DNA of 64,000 bases from Hybos culiciformis. Its lineage: Eukaryota; Arthropoda; Insecta; Diptera; Hybotidae. The translations under genes were made by a program, and so were the position numbers. The stretch is from assembly GCA_964007475.1 (NCBI GenBank), contig OZ023274.1, forward strand, positions 73,729,303 through 73,793,302. The letters run 5' to 3'. The notes below the pieces were generated by a model, which saw only the letters and a list, made by a program, of their open reading frames with translations, was not told the DNA's origin and did not search any database. Each line of letters starts with the position of its first letter. Within the stretch, counting starts at the first letter, position 1. Below, piece by piece: positions 1 to 11,600 of the stretch.

Positions 1-915
1 AAAAAGAAATATTTTCCTCTATTTTTGAATATATAAATATAATTATTTTTATTGATTTTTTTTTGTAATTAATTATAAAAAAATATTTAGGTCCTATCAC
101 TAGGTAAGAATATAAATTGAATGTTAAAAAATAAATATAATTATAATAATATTTTTTTTCTGGTTGAAAATTTCAATTAGAGTTAATTAAAAAACAGATA
201 CATATGTAAATTTAAAATACCCTAATTTTGGATAAAATCTACACATTAAGTATAAATATAATTATATTAACATATAGATTAGGTAATTAAAACAAAAAAA
301 GTTATGAATAAATGTTAGAAACTAAGCTATACAGGACTCAACCACAATAATGTGCATGATCAATTTTTTGGATATCTATAAAGAAAACTATAAAAATGGA
401 AAATCCTGATTGTGTCTAAGGACTCGAACTGTGGGTTGTAAATGGATTCCGTGTAAATTGGTGTATGAGTTGATGTCAATTAAAGAAACATAAAAAAAAA
501 AGTTTAACCTCGATTATAAGTAAGACTTGGAGAATTGAAACCGGATTTGGATGAGAGTTGTTTCATGAACAGAGAGCGATATTAGAAATTAGAAATATGG
601 AATCTATATTTTTGATAAAAGTACATAATTATGTTAGACGGTTGTTTTTTTTTGTTGTAATTTGTTTTTGAATCCCTTAAAAAAGCTAATTTTATTCAAG
701 ACTAATATTGCACAATTTCTTTTCTTTTTTTGGTTAAACAAAATTTTTGAAAATCATTTAATTTAGGCAACATTAAAAATTTTAGTTTGCCATTAAAATA
801 TTAAGGGTTTTTTTTTTAAATATTTATTCAAAAAGCGATCAAAAATTGTTTTGCACTTTAATGCATTCAATTAATCTGTGTGGTAAGTTTTTTTTAGTTG
901 AAAAACTATATGAAA
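1..915. other. AT-rich non-coding sequence with one less AT-rich patch
   Basis: No gene is supported here. Most of it is A/T homopolymer-rich. Around 330..610 the sequence is less AT-rich, and on the minus strand it contains a short open stretch beginning MKQLSSKSGFNSP (near 560) that ends at a stop without a good splice donor. It could hold an exon or untranslated part of the minus-strand gene whose first exon is at 1836..1938, but no acceptor and frame fit well enough to call it. Confidence 0.4.
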
Positions 916-1480
916 ATAGTAGATTACAATACATGTTATGAAAATTTGTTATTCTTGCGAGTTGTGTATACACACAAACACATAGACACGAGTCATTTTT
1001 ATATCACGAGACCGAAGGTCGAGAATATAGAGATAATTTATAATAAAAAATAAAGATAAAAGAAGCCAAGGGAATTTTTCCACGTTAATTATCCTTTAAT
1101 TTCTCTTTCCTTTACAGATAAAAAAGCCAAAGGAATTTTTCCACGTTAATTATCCTTTAATTTCTCTTTCTTTTACAGATAAAAGAAGCCAAGGGAATTT
1201 TTCCACGTTAATTATCCTTTAATTTCTCTTTCTTTTAGAGATAAATGGAAAAAAGGGAAATATTGTAAGTGTGAGAGATATTATTTTTGTTTATAGTATT
1301 AAGCAGTTCAAAATGAAGTAAGTAAATACAATATAGGGAAATGTAAATACAATTTACATCACAGGGAAATATAAATACAATTTATGTGTATTGATGCATG
1401 TAATGGACCATTTACCGAGCTAAATTTGCGAATGTAAATACAACTTACCGAAGGCATGCACATTAAAATAATTTATCGAC
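916..1480 (-). repeat. Hairpin-minisatellite dispersed element, copy A
   Basis: This is the most diverged of three related copies; the others are at 15275..15790 in the opposite orientation and 39010..39560 in the same orientation. Shared landmarks in order are the end motif atagtagatt at 916, one arm of the hairpin with acacgagtca and gagaccgaaggtcgag (about 985..1025), and the far segment with accgaaggcatgcacattaa near 1450, matching 39540 onward. The second hairpin arm is decayed. Where copies B and C carry a 31-bp minisatellite, this copy carries a different 62-bp tandem array. No coding potential is visible, so it is non-autonomous. The class is not established. Confidence 0.6.
1055..1239. 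repeat. Tandem repeat, three units of 61-62 bp
   Basis: Three head-to-tail units start at 1055, 1117 and 1178, each beginning gataaa and containing aatttttccacgttaatta. The units differ at only a few positions, so the amplification is fairly recent. The array sits inside dispersed element copy A. Confidence 0.9.
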
Positions 1481-1835
1481 TTGTAAATAGAATAACTCTG
1501 CGGGGCATTTTAAAACATATTGGTTTTTAAATGAAAATTTTATTATAAAAAGAATCCATTTATGTATATTTACTTCAGTCTAATAAGTTAACCATTTAAT
1601 GAGTCACTGGATGAATTTTTTTGATAAAAATATTTTCACTATTATTGAAAATTAATTAAAGTTATTTTGATAACGAGCGTAATATAATAAATAAGAAATA
1701 ATTTTTTTCATACATTTCTTTTATTTATCGTAGAAACTACAAAGTTTTAAAAACTCTAATAAACAAATTAAAATAATTATTTTTTAGAGTGTATTTAAAA
1801 ATTTCTAGCTCAGAGCTTTAGATATTGAAACTTAC

Positions 1836-1938
1836 CTGGACCAACATACATCAATATTAGCGTGAATGGTACCATTATAGCAACTACTGACGCTAATAAT
1901 ATGCTACGGCGCCTTTTCGATGGTGTTTTAAGCCCCAT
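1836..1938 (-). CDS. First coding exon of an unidentified signal-anchor membrane protein (partial gene)
   Basis: On the minus strand an ATG at 1938 lies in a strong Kozak context (gccaagATGG). It opens 34 codons plus one base, ending at a consensus GTAAGT donor at 1835. The encoded N-terminus starts MGLKTPSKRRR, a basic cytosolic head, followed by an uncharged segment of about 22 residues (12 to 33, SILLASVVAIMV onward to MYV), then GP. This topology suggests a type II membrane protein or an uncleaved signal anchor, as in many Golgi enzymes, but I do not recognise the family. Base composition is clearly richer in G and C than the flanks. The remaining exons would lie to the left or outside the window; I could not find the next one. 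The phase-1 donor sets the frame to look for. A chance occurrence is possible but unlikely given start, composition and donor together. Confidence 0.55.
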
Positions 1939-1939
1939 C

Positions 1940-2723
1940 TTGGCTTAATTTGAAAAGAATTAATTTCTGTAAAGATAAAAAATAATTTTATATATAAATT
2001 TCATTATTCACATAAATATTTTATCAAATTCCGAATAAAAAGATAAAATATATTAAGTAATAATTTTTGATTTTTTTTTTGTTATAAGCTATAGGCTAAT
2101 AGGTTAGGTATTTTATGTATACGCACGGTTCTTAAAAAAAATGTACAATAAGATTATTTAAAACAGTATTTAGATAAGAACAGAAATTTTTCATTGTAAT
2201 TAAACATACATTCGATTTTAAATCTACTGATGTCGAAGTGTTTTTTGTGGATGAACATAATGTGTTGAACATGTAATCAATGCAATTAATTTTTAAATAG
2301 ACCCGGATATCGGTGTTCAGACAATTTTCGGGTTTAAATCAAAGTAGTGTAATCAAAAAGTTTTGCAATCGATGAATAAATAATTAAAACTCAGAGGAAT
2401 AATTTAAAATAAAATTGAAATATATTAAACCTTTATTAGATCTTTTAAATTTTTTTCATATGCTTTTTTTTTTGTTAATTCTAAATCATGGTGTAATATT
2501 AAACATAAAGGATTAAAGTACTTATATGGTATATATGTAAATGTAGTAATAATTAATTTCACTTTATATTGAGTCAATTAAATTGAAAATCTTACTAAGT
2601 ATATAATATTAGTTAAAAATTTAAGGAGTGTATTATATTTTTCCATTTAAATTTCATCTCACTTAACTAATTACTTTTATGTGAATAATATATTTTCAAT
2701 TCTACCATTCATATACATATATA
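1940..2723. other. AT-rich non-coding sequence
   Basis: No gene is seen. This stretch is immediately upstream (minus-strand sense) of the exon at 1836..1938, so it probably holds that gene's promoter and 5' untranslated region, but I see no distinctive core promoter motif. Confidence 0.4.
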
Positions 2724-2949
2724 CAGGCCCGGCTCGAGGCGTGTGCGAAGTGTGCACTGCACACAGGCGCCGCAGGCGCCTTTAATGAAAAAGCGTCTAC
2801 AAGCCAATATGAAATTTAAATTTTAACAAAAATTAATTTTTATTTATTAAATGCATACAAATTTTTTTTCGAGTTTTAATTTTTGGAGCAAACGAACTAC
2901 AAAATTATCTGAAATTGTTGTCTCGCAAAATTGAAAATGATATTAATCC

Positions 2950-3407
2950 TGATTTATAACAATAATGTTGAAGAACTCTTTCCAAATGCACTGATTGCAT
3001 TAAGGGTATTACCATAAAGGAAGTATAAATATGAGAAATTCAGTCCATACAAAAAATTCAAATTTAAAAAAATTAAACAAAAAATATGAAATCAAAAAAT
3101 ATGAAATCGCTATCCCATTACCGACAATTGGGATAATGATTTCATATAGACCGGCATTTTTAGTTTAATTTTTTTAATTTGAATTTTTTGTATGGAATGA
3201 ATTTCTCTTATTTATGCTTACTTTGTGGTATTACTAACTTTACCCGTTTCAGTTGCTAAAGGTGAGAGAACTTTTCCAAAATTAAAACTGATCAAAAATT
3301 ACTTGAGATCAACTATCGGGCAAGAAAAATGGAATGGGTTGACAATAGTCTCCATAGAATCTGAAATTTCTAAATATATTAACTTTGATGTGCAAAGATT
3401 TCTCTAA
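2950..3407 (+). pseudogene. hAT transposase C-terminal remnant, interrupted by a MITE
   Basis: The open stretch at 3225..3407 reads LLTLPVSVAKGERTFPKLKL, then an IKNYLRSTIGQEKWNGL block, then SIESEI, and ends at a stop at 3407. This is the characteristic hAT dimerisation domain of the group related to zinc-finger MYM-type-1-like transposases. Just before the inserted MITE, codons for EELFPNALIALR (ending about 3005) are the expected preceding residues of the same domain. The two parts are separated exactly by the 217-bp insertion, so the reading frame was broken by that event. Further upstream there are stops, and no zinc finger or RNase-H-like catalytic core is visible. It is a pseudogene. 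Confidence 0.85.
3012..3228. mobile_element. Palindromic MITE nested in the hAT relic
   Basis: The two arms are inverted repeats of about 67 bp. The left arm starts CCATAAAGGAAG and the reverse complement of the right end starts CCACAAAGTAAG. Both run on through atacaaaaaattcaaat to a short central spacer. TATTA flanks both sides (3007..3011 and 3229..3233); read more widely, GGTATTA is shared. The flanks match a duplicated target inside the hAT coding sequence, which independently confirms the insertion boundaries. No coding capacity. A related copy lies at about 5727..5979. The superfamily is uncertain. Confidence 0.8.
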
Positions 3408-3742
3408 AATCAAAGCAAGACGAGAAAGTAGTAGAGTATAAAGGAAGTTCAACAGGAATATTTTTTATTACAGATTTATGTAATTTACATATATTTTGTA
3501 ATATTATATTAGGTTTTTCTCATTAATTTTGTTTTGTTTTGCTAAGAACTTGGATTATTTAATAAAGAGTTAAAAGGTTTAATCAAAACTCTTGTAAGTT
3601 CTATTATTATTATTCATAAATGAATTTAGCTATAGTTTTTGCTTTATATAGCATTTTAGCATCTAATTGAAATCTTTTTCAAAGGCGCCAATCATTCTTC
3701 GCACACACAATAAAAAAACCACGAGCCGGGCCTGCATATATA

Positions 3743-5433
3743 TTTGTTTTGTTTGCTATTGTTTACTTTAGGAACGTATACTTTAACATATATAGTGTAA
3801 CATAATACATATTTATATAGCTATTTAAAGAATAAAACGAATGATAGTTTTATTTATTTTATATATAAATTATTTATAGATACTTGAAATAAAATTAAAT
3901 TCATTGCCATAATAAGTAGATAATAAATATAATAATATAAATGTAATGTTTTATTATTTAAAAATATTTGATATGAAAATAAGTACACATTTAATTATTA
4001 TATAGTTTCACTTATAGTTAATTATCCTTATAAATGGGCTATAAATTATTTTATTATATATTGAAAAAAAAAAAATAATAATTCAAATAAAACTTGATAA
4101 GTATTAAATTAATAGTAAAAATTATATAAAACTAAATAAAAATCTTTATCTCAATTTTCTGCTTTGAAATTTTTTTAACTTAAGATTCCTTACCCTTATC
4201 CTTTTTGCGCTTTTGTTATTAATTTCATTGTAAATTAAAATTTAACTTAATTGATCATAACAAATAATTAATGAACTTTGTTCATCAAAAAACATCAAGC
4301 ATAAAACATTTTTTTTTTTATTTATTTTTACATTATCAATTTGAAATAAAAATCTTTGAAATTAATTTGATAAATCTATTGTATTGTATAAAAAAGCCTT
4401 ACAGCGTTGTACAAAATTATTTAACCGTGTATAATGACCCCTACCGAATAAACATACTAGTAAATTGAAAAACTAGTATTTTGGGATACAATATTTCGTC
4501 GTAATTACATATTTTGTACATACTTATTATAAAATAAAGTTATTGAGAATATTGTATTATGATGGTATTTATCCTTACATACAATTTCTGTAGAATTTTC
4601 TGCGATAATACTTTACGTATATTTTCAATCATGCCAAATTTTTCTCAGAAATATAAAAAACTCAAATTTAATTAAAAAAAAAATAATATTAAAAAAGAAA
4701 ATTATACAGAAAATATTGCTCTTTGTATAATAATGTATACAAAAATATTTTCTTTCATTTTTATTTATTTATTTTTTTTAAAAAGTACTTAATATTTTTA
4801 ATTCCGTGAAATTGTATATAGTGTTCTTTTGAATATCAAGATTCAAGTGGTACAAATTTTCTTTTAATTAAAAATAAAATAATAAATAATAAAATTTTAT
4901 ACAAGTATCATAAAAATAATAATTGAAACTAATGAAATAATATTGAATAATCTTTAACATTTAATTTTTATTGGAAAATGAAAAAAAAATATATAAAATA
5001 GGTACTAAAATAAATCTGATGGATAAAATTACATTTTCACAAATATAACAATGAGAAAAATGAGAAAATAGAAGGTATATATTGTTTGTATTTACAAAAA
5101 ATAAAAAATAAATTTTTCTTTCATTTTATCTTTCTGACAATGACATATGACTATAACATCATCATGATGTCCTGTGAACTAAGAAGAATAAAAAAAAAAA
5201 TTGGCAATAAATTGACAAATTTTATGCACGAAGGAAAAAGTTTAAGGATTTTTATTATTATTTTTATTAATTTCAAAGTTTTGATTGTTCGTTATTTTTT
5301 TGTTTTTTTTTGTTATCAGAAAAGTGTATAAGAAAAAAAAAACAAAATGTTAGTATGAAATGATTTATAAAACATTAATCATTTGCTTTACTTCTTTTCT
5401 GTGTAAAATCAAAGAGTAAGTATATTATAGACG
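3743..5433. other. AT-rich non-coding sequence
   Basis: No gene, RNA or repeat with clear boundaries is seen. Open stretches here (for example 4271..4468 and 5086..5331) are Phe/Ile/Asn/Lys-rich translations of A/T runs and show no codon structure. Confidence 0.5.
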
Positions 5434-5726
5434 CAGTGGTGTCCAACACAATTGCCACTCGCCACATGTGGCGAATAGACTTTGTGAATGTGGCGAATGC
5501 AGCACTGAAATATTTTTTATACTAAATAAAGTTTTCACACCATACTAATGAACTTGTAAAATGCGAAAATGTAAAAAGAACAAACAAAAATTGTCAAATT
5601 TTGGATTTTGTTATCTTAATAATAACTTGTTAATTACAATGATACAATAATTAATGAATTTTTTATAAATATTTTAAATGTGGCGAATGAAATTATTTGA
5701 AAATAGCGATTGTGGCTACAAACAAA
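5434..5726 (+). mobile_element. Possible hAT-like end fragment
   Basis: The left end reads CAGTGGTGTCCAACAC, a CAGTG-type hAT terminus. It is followed by repeated subterminal motifs with gtggcgaatg (about 5468, 5489 and 5679) and an inverted cgccacatgtggcg. No matching right terminus or target duplication was found. The fragment stops where the second MITE copy begins, so it is probably truncated or rearranged. Confidence 0.4.
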
Positions 5727-5979
5727 TTTCTGTCCCGTACAAAAAATACGAATTAAAAGAATGAAACCAAAAATCTTAAATCACGACCTCATGAGCTTAA
5801 ATTTTGTTTTTTTGAGAATTTTCAAAACTTTATAAATAACAAAATATTTTGTGAGATCGAAATTCTAATATAAAATAAATATAAGCTCTTTGGGTAGTGA
5901 TTTAAGATTTTGGCTTCAATTTTTTTAATTTGAATTTTTTGTAAGGGACTGAAACCTCTATGATGTACATACTCTTTGG
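5727..5979. mobile_element. Second copy of the palindromic MITE type, left end degraded
   Basis: The left arm (tcccgtacaaaaaatac and onward, then cttaaatcac near 5780) and the right arm (gtgatttaagattttgg through gaattttttgtaaggg, ending ctttgg at 5979) form an inverted repeat. It resembles the MITE at 3012..3228, sharing the tacaaaaaattc core and the terminal ctttggta. The outer part of the left arm no longer matches. Confidence 0.6.
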
Positions 5980-6136
5980 TAATACGTATAAGAAAACATT
6001 ATAACATGGATTAAAGGTTGTAATATCTTATAACTCTGTATGTATTTCTCTGGTAATATGTATATACGTACAAGAAAACATTATAGCATGGATTAAAGGT
6101 TGTATGTAATATCTTTTAACTCTGTATGTATATTTC
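5978..6136 (+). repeat. Tandem duplication, about 75-85 bp, two units
   Basis: Unit one (5978..6051) and unit two (6052..6136) both run ggtaata, then agaaaacattata, catggattaaaggttgta, and aactctgtatgtat. They differ by small insertions and substitutions. The array begins exactly at the right end of the MITE at 5979. Confidence 0.85.
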
Positions 6137-6139
6137 CCT

Positions 6140-8501
6140 GAGAGGAAAATAAAAATTGTTTTCTATTTTTTACATTTATCTAAAAAATAAATATTAAACT
6201 TTAAATGAATGGAAATGGACAAAGTTACAAACTTTGTGAAAATTTCAATTATATGAATTTAAATCTAATTCACAAAAAGAGAAGTAGATGTGACAAAAAA
6301 ATTACTGGTATGTATTCTAAAATTAAAAAAAACATTTTTAAAATATTAAGTGGCACAGTTTATCATTTCATATAAAGTTCTAATCGTAGTATAAGCTCCA
6401 AAATGATGATTTTAGGGTTTTCGATTCAACCACCTAAATATTATTGATACAAAATTTTATTTCATCATTTACTTACTTATATAGTAAACTATAGGAGAAC
6501 TATCAATGTGTCCTATCTTCATCTTTAAAAGTTTGTGTTTCTTTTTAAATTATCTTACAACATAATAAAAAGTAATACATACTTGGAAACACAATAAAAA
6601 AAATCCTATCTAATATAAAAAAATAAAAATTTATGAAAGGTCCTTTCAATTTTAAAGATAATACATTTGACCTAGAAAAATAAATATGAGAAGAACATGT
6701 AAATATTTTCATAATAAAAATATCATTCATCAATGACATCTACATTCTATTTTCTTCCATATACACAATTGCCCGTCAAGGACTCAACAATACGTAATTT
6801 TATTCAGAAAAAAATATATATAAAAAAAAAATATAATAAAAAAGTGAAACCATTTCAATTTTTAATTAAAATAAAACTCTGAATGAGTTTTTCTTGTGAA
6901 GGACATGTCATTAAAAAATATTTATCTTCAGAATTCTGTTTGAATTAAATTTGTTTTTTTAGAAAATTATATGAGGTCCGCACCGTTTTAATTAAAAAAG
7001 TAAATTTGAAGTTAAAAAAAAACAAGTTAGAATTTTATCAATTTCATAAAATAAAAATTTAATACTTTTAGTTGTTGGGATTTGAAATTATGTACAGGTG
7101 CCAGTGTGAATATTTTATCCCTGAATTTTCAATTACCTTTGTGTAATATTGTCGGTGATCATGGTAAATTTAAAAGAGTCGAGTTATAAAAAATGTCATA
7201 ATATTTGTCGTTCATTTTAAGCTGATATCAATGATTTCAAATGTTTTGAGATAAAGGATATTTAGATTAAATATCTCTTAGTTTCATGATATTTTTATTT
7301 TTAGTTAATTAAGTTGAATAATATTGTAAACATTTTGATTAGATTTTTATGAAAACCACACTAGAATAATTGATTTTTTTTCTTGTGAAAAATTAGATCA
7401 ATTTTATGATTTTATGACGTGTGAAATAAGGGGAGGAATCTAATAATAATTTGAGTTTAGAAAGTGGTACAAAATGATAGCCGTAGGTAAAATTGAAATA
7501 ATAAAACAGTAACTATAAACTGATAATCATGAGAAAAAATAATCAATTATTTTTATGATTTCATCATTACAGGATATTCATTTGGAGGATACGATATAAT
7601 TGGAAAAGTGTTTATTTGTATAATTTGAATTCATTCGAATTTTTAGAGAAGTTAGGAATTCTGAATTTAGAAAAACAAATGAAGAGAATTTTATGTTGAA
7701 ATTGTGTCTAATACATAATTTAAAAATCAGAATTTTTCAAATTTCTAGTCTTAAACTAAAAAACTATTTTGTAAATTATTCATTTTCATACATATATATT
7801 TTCTTTATATATTTCTGTCATTATTGCGATATCCTGTAGTACATATAAAGTATTCTGTACGGAAGGATATTAGTTAAATATTTATATTTATTTGCTTGTA
7901 TGAAATAAATAATTCTTAAATTACTGAATTATAACCGAATCCTTACTTTACAGGGTGGATTTCATTTAATTTACTGAGTTGTTTTTGATATTGATAATAA
8001 ATAAAGATAAGATATCGTTAATTATATTTTATTCACTTTAAATCAATAAATAAATAAATCATATACTTATTATGTATATGTTTTTTCATTGAAAACATCA
8101 GGTCAGGTGAAATAATATCAATGAGAACATTATATCATGAGTTAGCATAAAATTTATTCTTATTATAAAAATAAAGTCTAAATGTCAGAAAATGCTTAAT
8201 CATGATAACTATTACTTCATTAGATAATAAATTAACATGCTTTTTGTTTTGTACATTTAATATTATAACACTTCATTTTTGTTGGAAATTAATTACGTGT
8301 ATGTATATAAATCTATAGATTTCTTTACGATTAGATTTTATGGTTTTTATTTAGAAATGGAATTACAAAAAAAAAAACGATTTTATAAAGCATTAAAATA
8401 AATATTTTAATTCAAGTTAAAAGTTAAAAGAGATGACATATCATATTCATATAAGACGTAAAGATCCGTTAAATTTTACAGTTTGTTCAAGTTCAAGGAT
8501 C
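6140..8501. other. AT-rich non-coding sequence
   Basis: No gene is supported. The minus-strand open stretch at 6545..6739 is low-complexity. Nothing else with boundaries is visible. Confidence 0.5.
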
Positions 8502-8639
8502 AAACACAAGTGTAGAAAGTACGAACTTGATTAAATATTGTGTGATGCACGGGTAAAGCAATGTTCAAATAAACACAAGTGTAGAAAGTACGAACTTGAT
8601 TAAATATTGTGTGATGCACGGGTAAAGCAATGTTCAAAT
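8502..8639 (+). repeat. Exact 69-bp tandem duplication
   Basis: Bases 8502..8570 and 8571..8639 are identical over all 69 positions, starting aaacacaagtgtagaaagta. Perfect identity in otherwise drifting sequence implies a very recent duplication. Confidence 0.95.
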
Positions 8640-11600
8640 ATTTGATAATTAAATAAATCTAAGTCCTAAGTATATACAGTATACAGTATACATTCTACAT
8701 AATTATATTTATCTTACTTTATTCGACAAAAAACCTTTCTTTCTTTCTTTCTATATAATTATGTATAAAAACTTTGTTATTTTGCATATAAGTATTGGCG
8801 AACATTACAAACATATATTTAACATAAATATTTTTATGTAATTTTGAATATAATCAAATCATTATACATTCATCATTATAATTTCAGAGAGAGAGAATGT
8901 TTTTCCATTTAATTTTTTTTTTTTATGTTAATTTGAAAAATTGTATGTACATTAATTATTAAGTTGTTATAAATGTGTGCTATATATATGTATATATATA
9001 TAGTGTTAATAAAAATGACTTGCATGGCCAAAATGTTTGGAAAATTAATATCTGATAAAAACTATAATAATACTGAAAGTATATTTTTATGTATATTCTA
9101 AGTTTGTATCTTTATAATATTTATAATATCATTTAGCCCATGAATGTAAATTTAATTAACAAGATAAATGAGAAAATAAAAATTAATATAGATTATTACA
9201 TTATTTTATTATTTATTTATATTTATATTTTTTTTGGGCTTTTAACATGTTATCTGTGTTACATGATATTATGTATACAAATATCATATTATACGCTAAT
9301 TTATTAACATTATATAAATATTATTTTATAAAAATTATAATAGTTGATTCCTATTCTGTATTGTTAAGAATTATTTTAGGATTTTATGGTCGTCAAATTA
9401 GTTTTTTCTAAAAATAAACAATTTTTGTTAACTTGACTGATGACTTTTATTTTGACAAGATTACAAATTATATATATATGTTGTTGTATAAAATATGGAA
9501 TAAAAGTGAAGAATTTTTTTTTATATAAATTGGTGTTAAATTTAAAAGATACGTTAAAAAAATTCTTTTTAATACTGTAATACTGCAAGTAGGGCGTGGT
9601 GAACCACCTTCATTTAAATTTGGTTAAATTTTTAATTTCAAATATTCTCAGGGGAAAATTAGCTTAAATTTTTATTATTTTTTTTTTGTATATTTTTATA
9701 ATTATTATTGTTTAGCATGCAATGCAAATTCTATAAGAATTATATGAAAGTAAAAAATTTAAAATAATACTTTTTTTTTTTACTTAATGTTTATATTTAT
9801 ATGTTGAATCCAAAGAAAAACCTCTATACAAATTATTAAAACTCTTCCATAGGTATAGTGAATCATCATGTAAATTATTTAGATTAACTTTCTAATTCCC
9901 ATTGATTTTATTTTTACATTTATGTACGAATGTGGATTGTAATTTTCTATTCAGAATTTCGATATTATGTGAACATAATAATTGTGTCTTTAAAGCAAAA
10001 AATTATAACTATAGCCTAATTCAAGTTACGCGTAATATTGAAGTAAATCATCGAAACCTTCGGCCTTGCACAGCCTTTTAAGAAGAATACGTTTTAACAT
10101 ATAATTCTTAGTCTTATGTTTCATATTATAGTAAAGTGGCAGTTTTGTCATTTTATTTATATTAAAATATATATATATATATAAAGATATAATGATAATA
10201 TACTAATTTCCATAAATTTTTTTTTATTAGACAAAAAAAGACGCAAATTCTATTCAAATAATATAAATCATAAAATTGACCAAAATTTGTTCTAAATTTT
10301 CCAGATGATGCCATATTATTTAAAATATAAATTATTTAAAATAACGAATAAGAGAAAAAGTTCTTTTCATATTTTTATTTATTTTTTTATTTTTATTTTT
10401 GGAATGATAATTTAAAACCACAAAACTGGAAGAAAAAAATGTATATATATAATATAATCTACATTGTATACAATACATATATTTATGTGTATTATGATAT
10501 AGTTTAGGTTGTATAATTTTGTATATTATAAAAAATTAGTTCGTTATAAAAAAAAAAAAAAGAAAGAAAGAAAACAATAAATTTGTTTATCACAAGAGGA
10601 TGGAATAGCATTTGCCCAGATGGTTTTATGTATTGTAGGTTCATATAATACTATTATATACCTATATAAAAAATGAAAATGAATAATAAAAAAAAACATG
10701 TGGCAAAAATAGGTGAAAATATAAATTAACACCACATTCTATGTTATTCAATTTCTTCTTGATACAACCTATGTGGCTTATTTTATACCTACATGTGAAT
10801 AAGTACTCTTAATCTGTATTTTCTTTATTCAATAACAACATAAGTTTTTTTTATAATTTTTTTGTAAACTACGTTAGTTTGTTTTTGACAGCTTTCTACT
10901 CCGCAAAAATTCTAATCCTTTTTTTTTTTTTTTAATATTTTACTTCTGGAATTAAGTGACAATGAAATAAAATAAGCTTGTTAGAAATAATGTTGTATGA
11001 ATAAGGAAAAAAAAAGAAGAAATATCTGTGTTAATAAAAAAAATCGTCGTACACAATCTGGTAAGAATAAGATTTTGTAGCCATAGAATAACATATGGTA
11101 TTTATTAGAATAGTTTTTTTTTAGACAATCGATTATATTTCATTCAAAAAAGAATGCAAAGGAAAATTTAAAGGTTCCAACACAATATGTTTTTCATATC
11201 ATACATAGTTTAATGCTGAATTGAAAGGTAAATTACATTCTGCTCATATCACAGATTATTATATTAATTCTTCTCAACTTCTTTCTAGTTGTATTTAACT
11301 CTGTGATTTATTTTTTAACTTATCAAAAGATAATAAATCGCGGTTGGCAACATCTACGGAATTTAAAATACCACAAAAAATAAAACCAATATTTTAAAAT
11401 TTTCTTTGGTATACGTAGCAAACGAATAGGTGCATTCGAATTTTATAAAATATTTATAACATGTTTTTAACACTGAAATATTTATAAAATTGAAAAAAGA
11501 AAAAAATGTAATTTAATTTTTTATTTACAATAATAAAAGGACTAGAAATAAAAAAAAAAAATTCAATACAATAAAAATGAAAAAAAAATAAAAAAATAAA

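Larger units (their letters stand above)
2724..3734 (+). mobile_element. hAT-family DNA transposon relic with intact ends
   Basis: The ends are perfect 13-bp inverted repeats, CAGGCCCGGCTCG at the left and CGAGCCGGGCCTG at the right, and the inner sequence GTGTGCGAAG is also shared in inverted orientation. An identical 8-bp target duplication, CATATATA, flanks it at 2716..2723 and 3735..3742. Eight-base duplications and CAGG-type ends are hallmarks of hAT elements. Inside, the plus strand keeps the C-terminal dimerisation region of the transposase (3225..3407). The element is only about 1 kb, so most of the transposase is missing, and a palindromic MITE at 3012..3228 interrupts what remains. 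It is therefore non-autonomous and dead, but the perfect duplication suggests it is not very old. Confidence 0.93.

Noticed and set aside
1055..1239. CRISPR-like array
   Set aside because: The repeats are contiguous with no unique spacers, and the genome is eukaryotic. The same applies to 18355..18424 and 39339..39480.
9585..9612. Short palindrome ggcgtggtgaaccacc as a transposon end
   Set aside because: No partner terminus, duplication or second copy was found.
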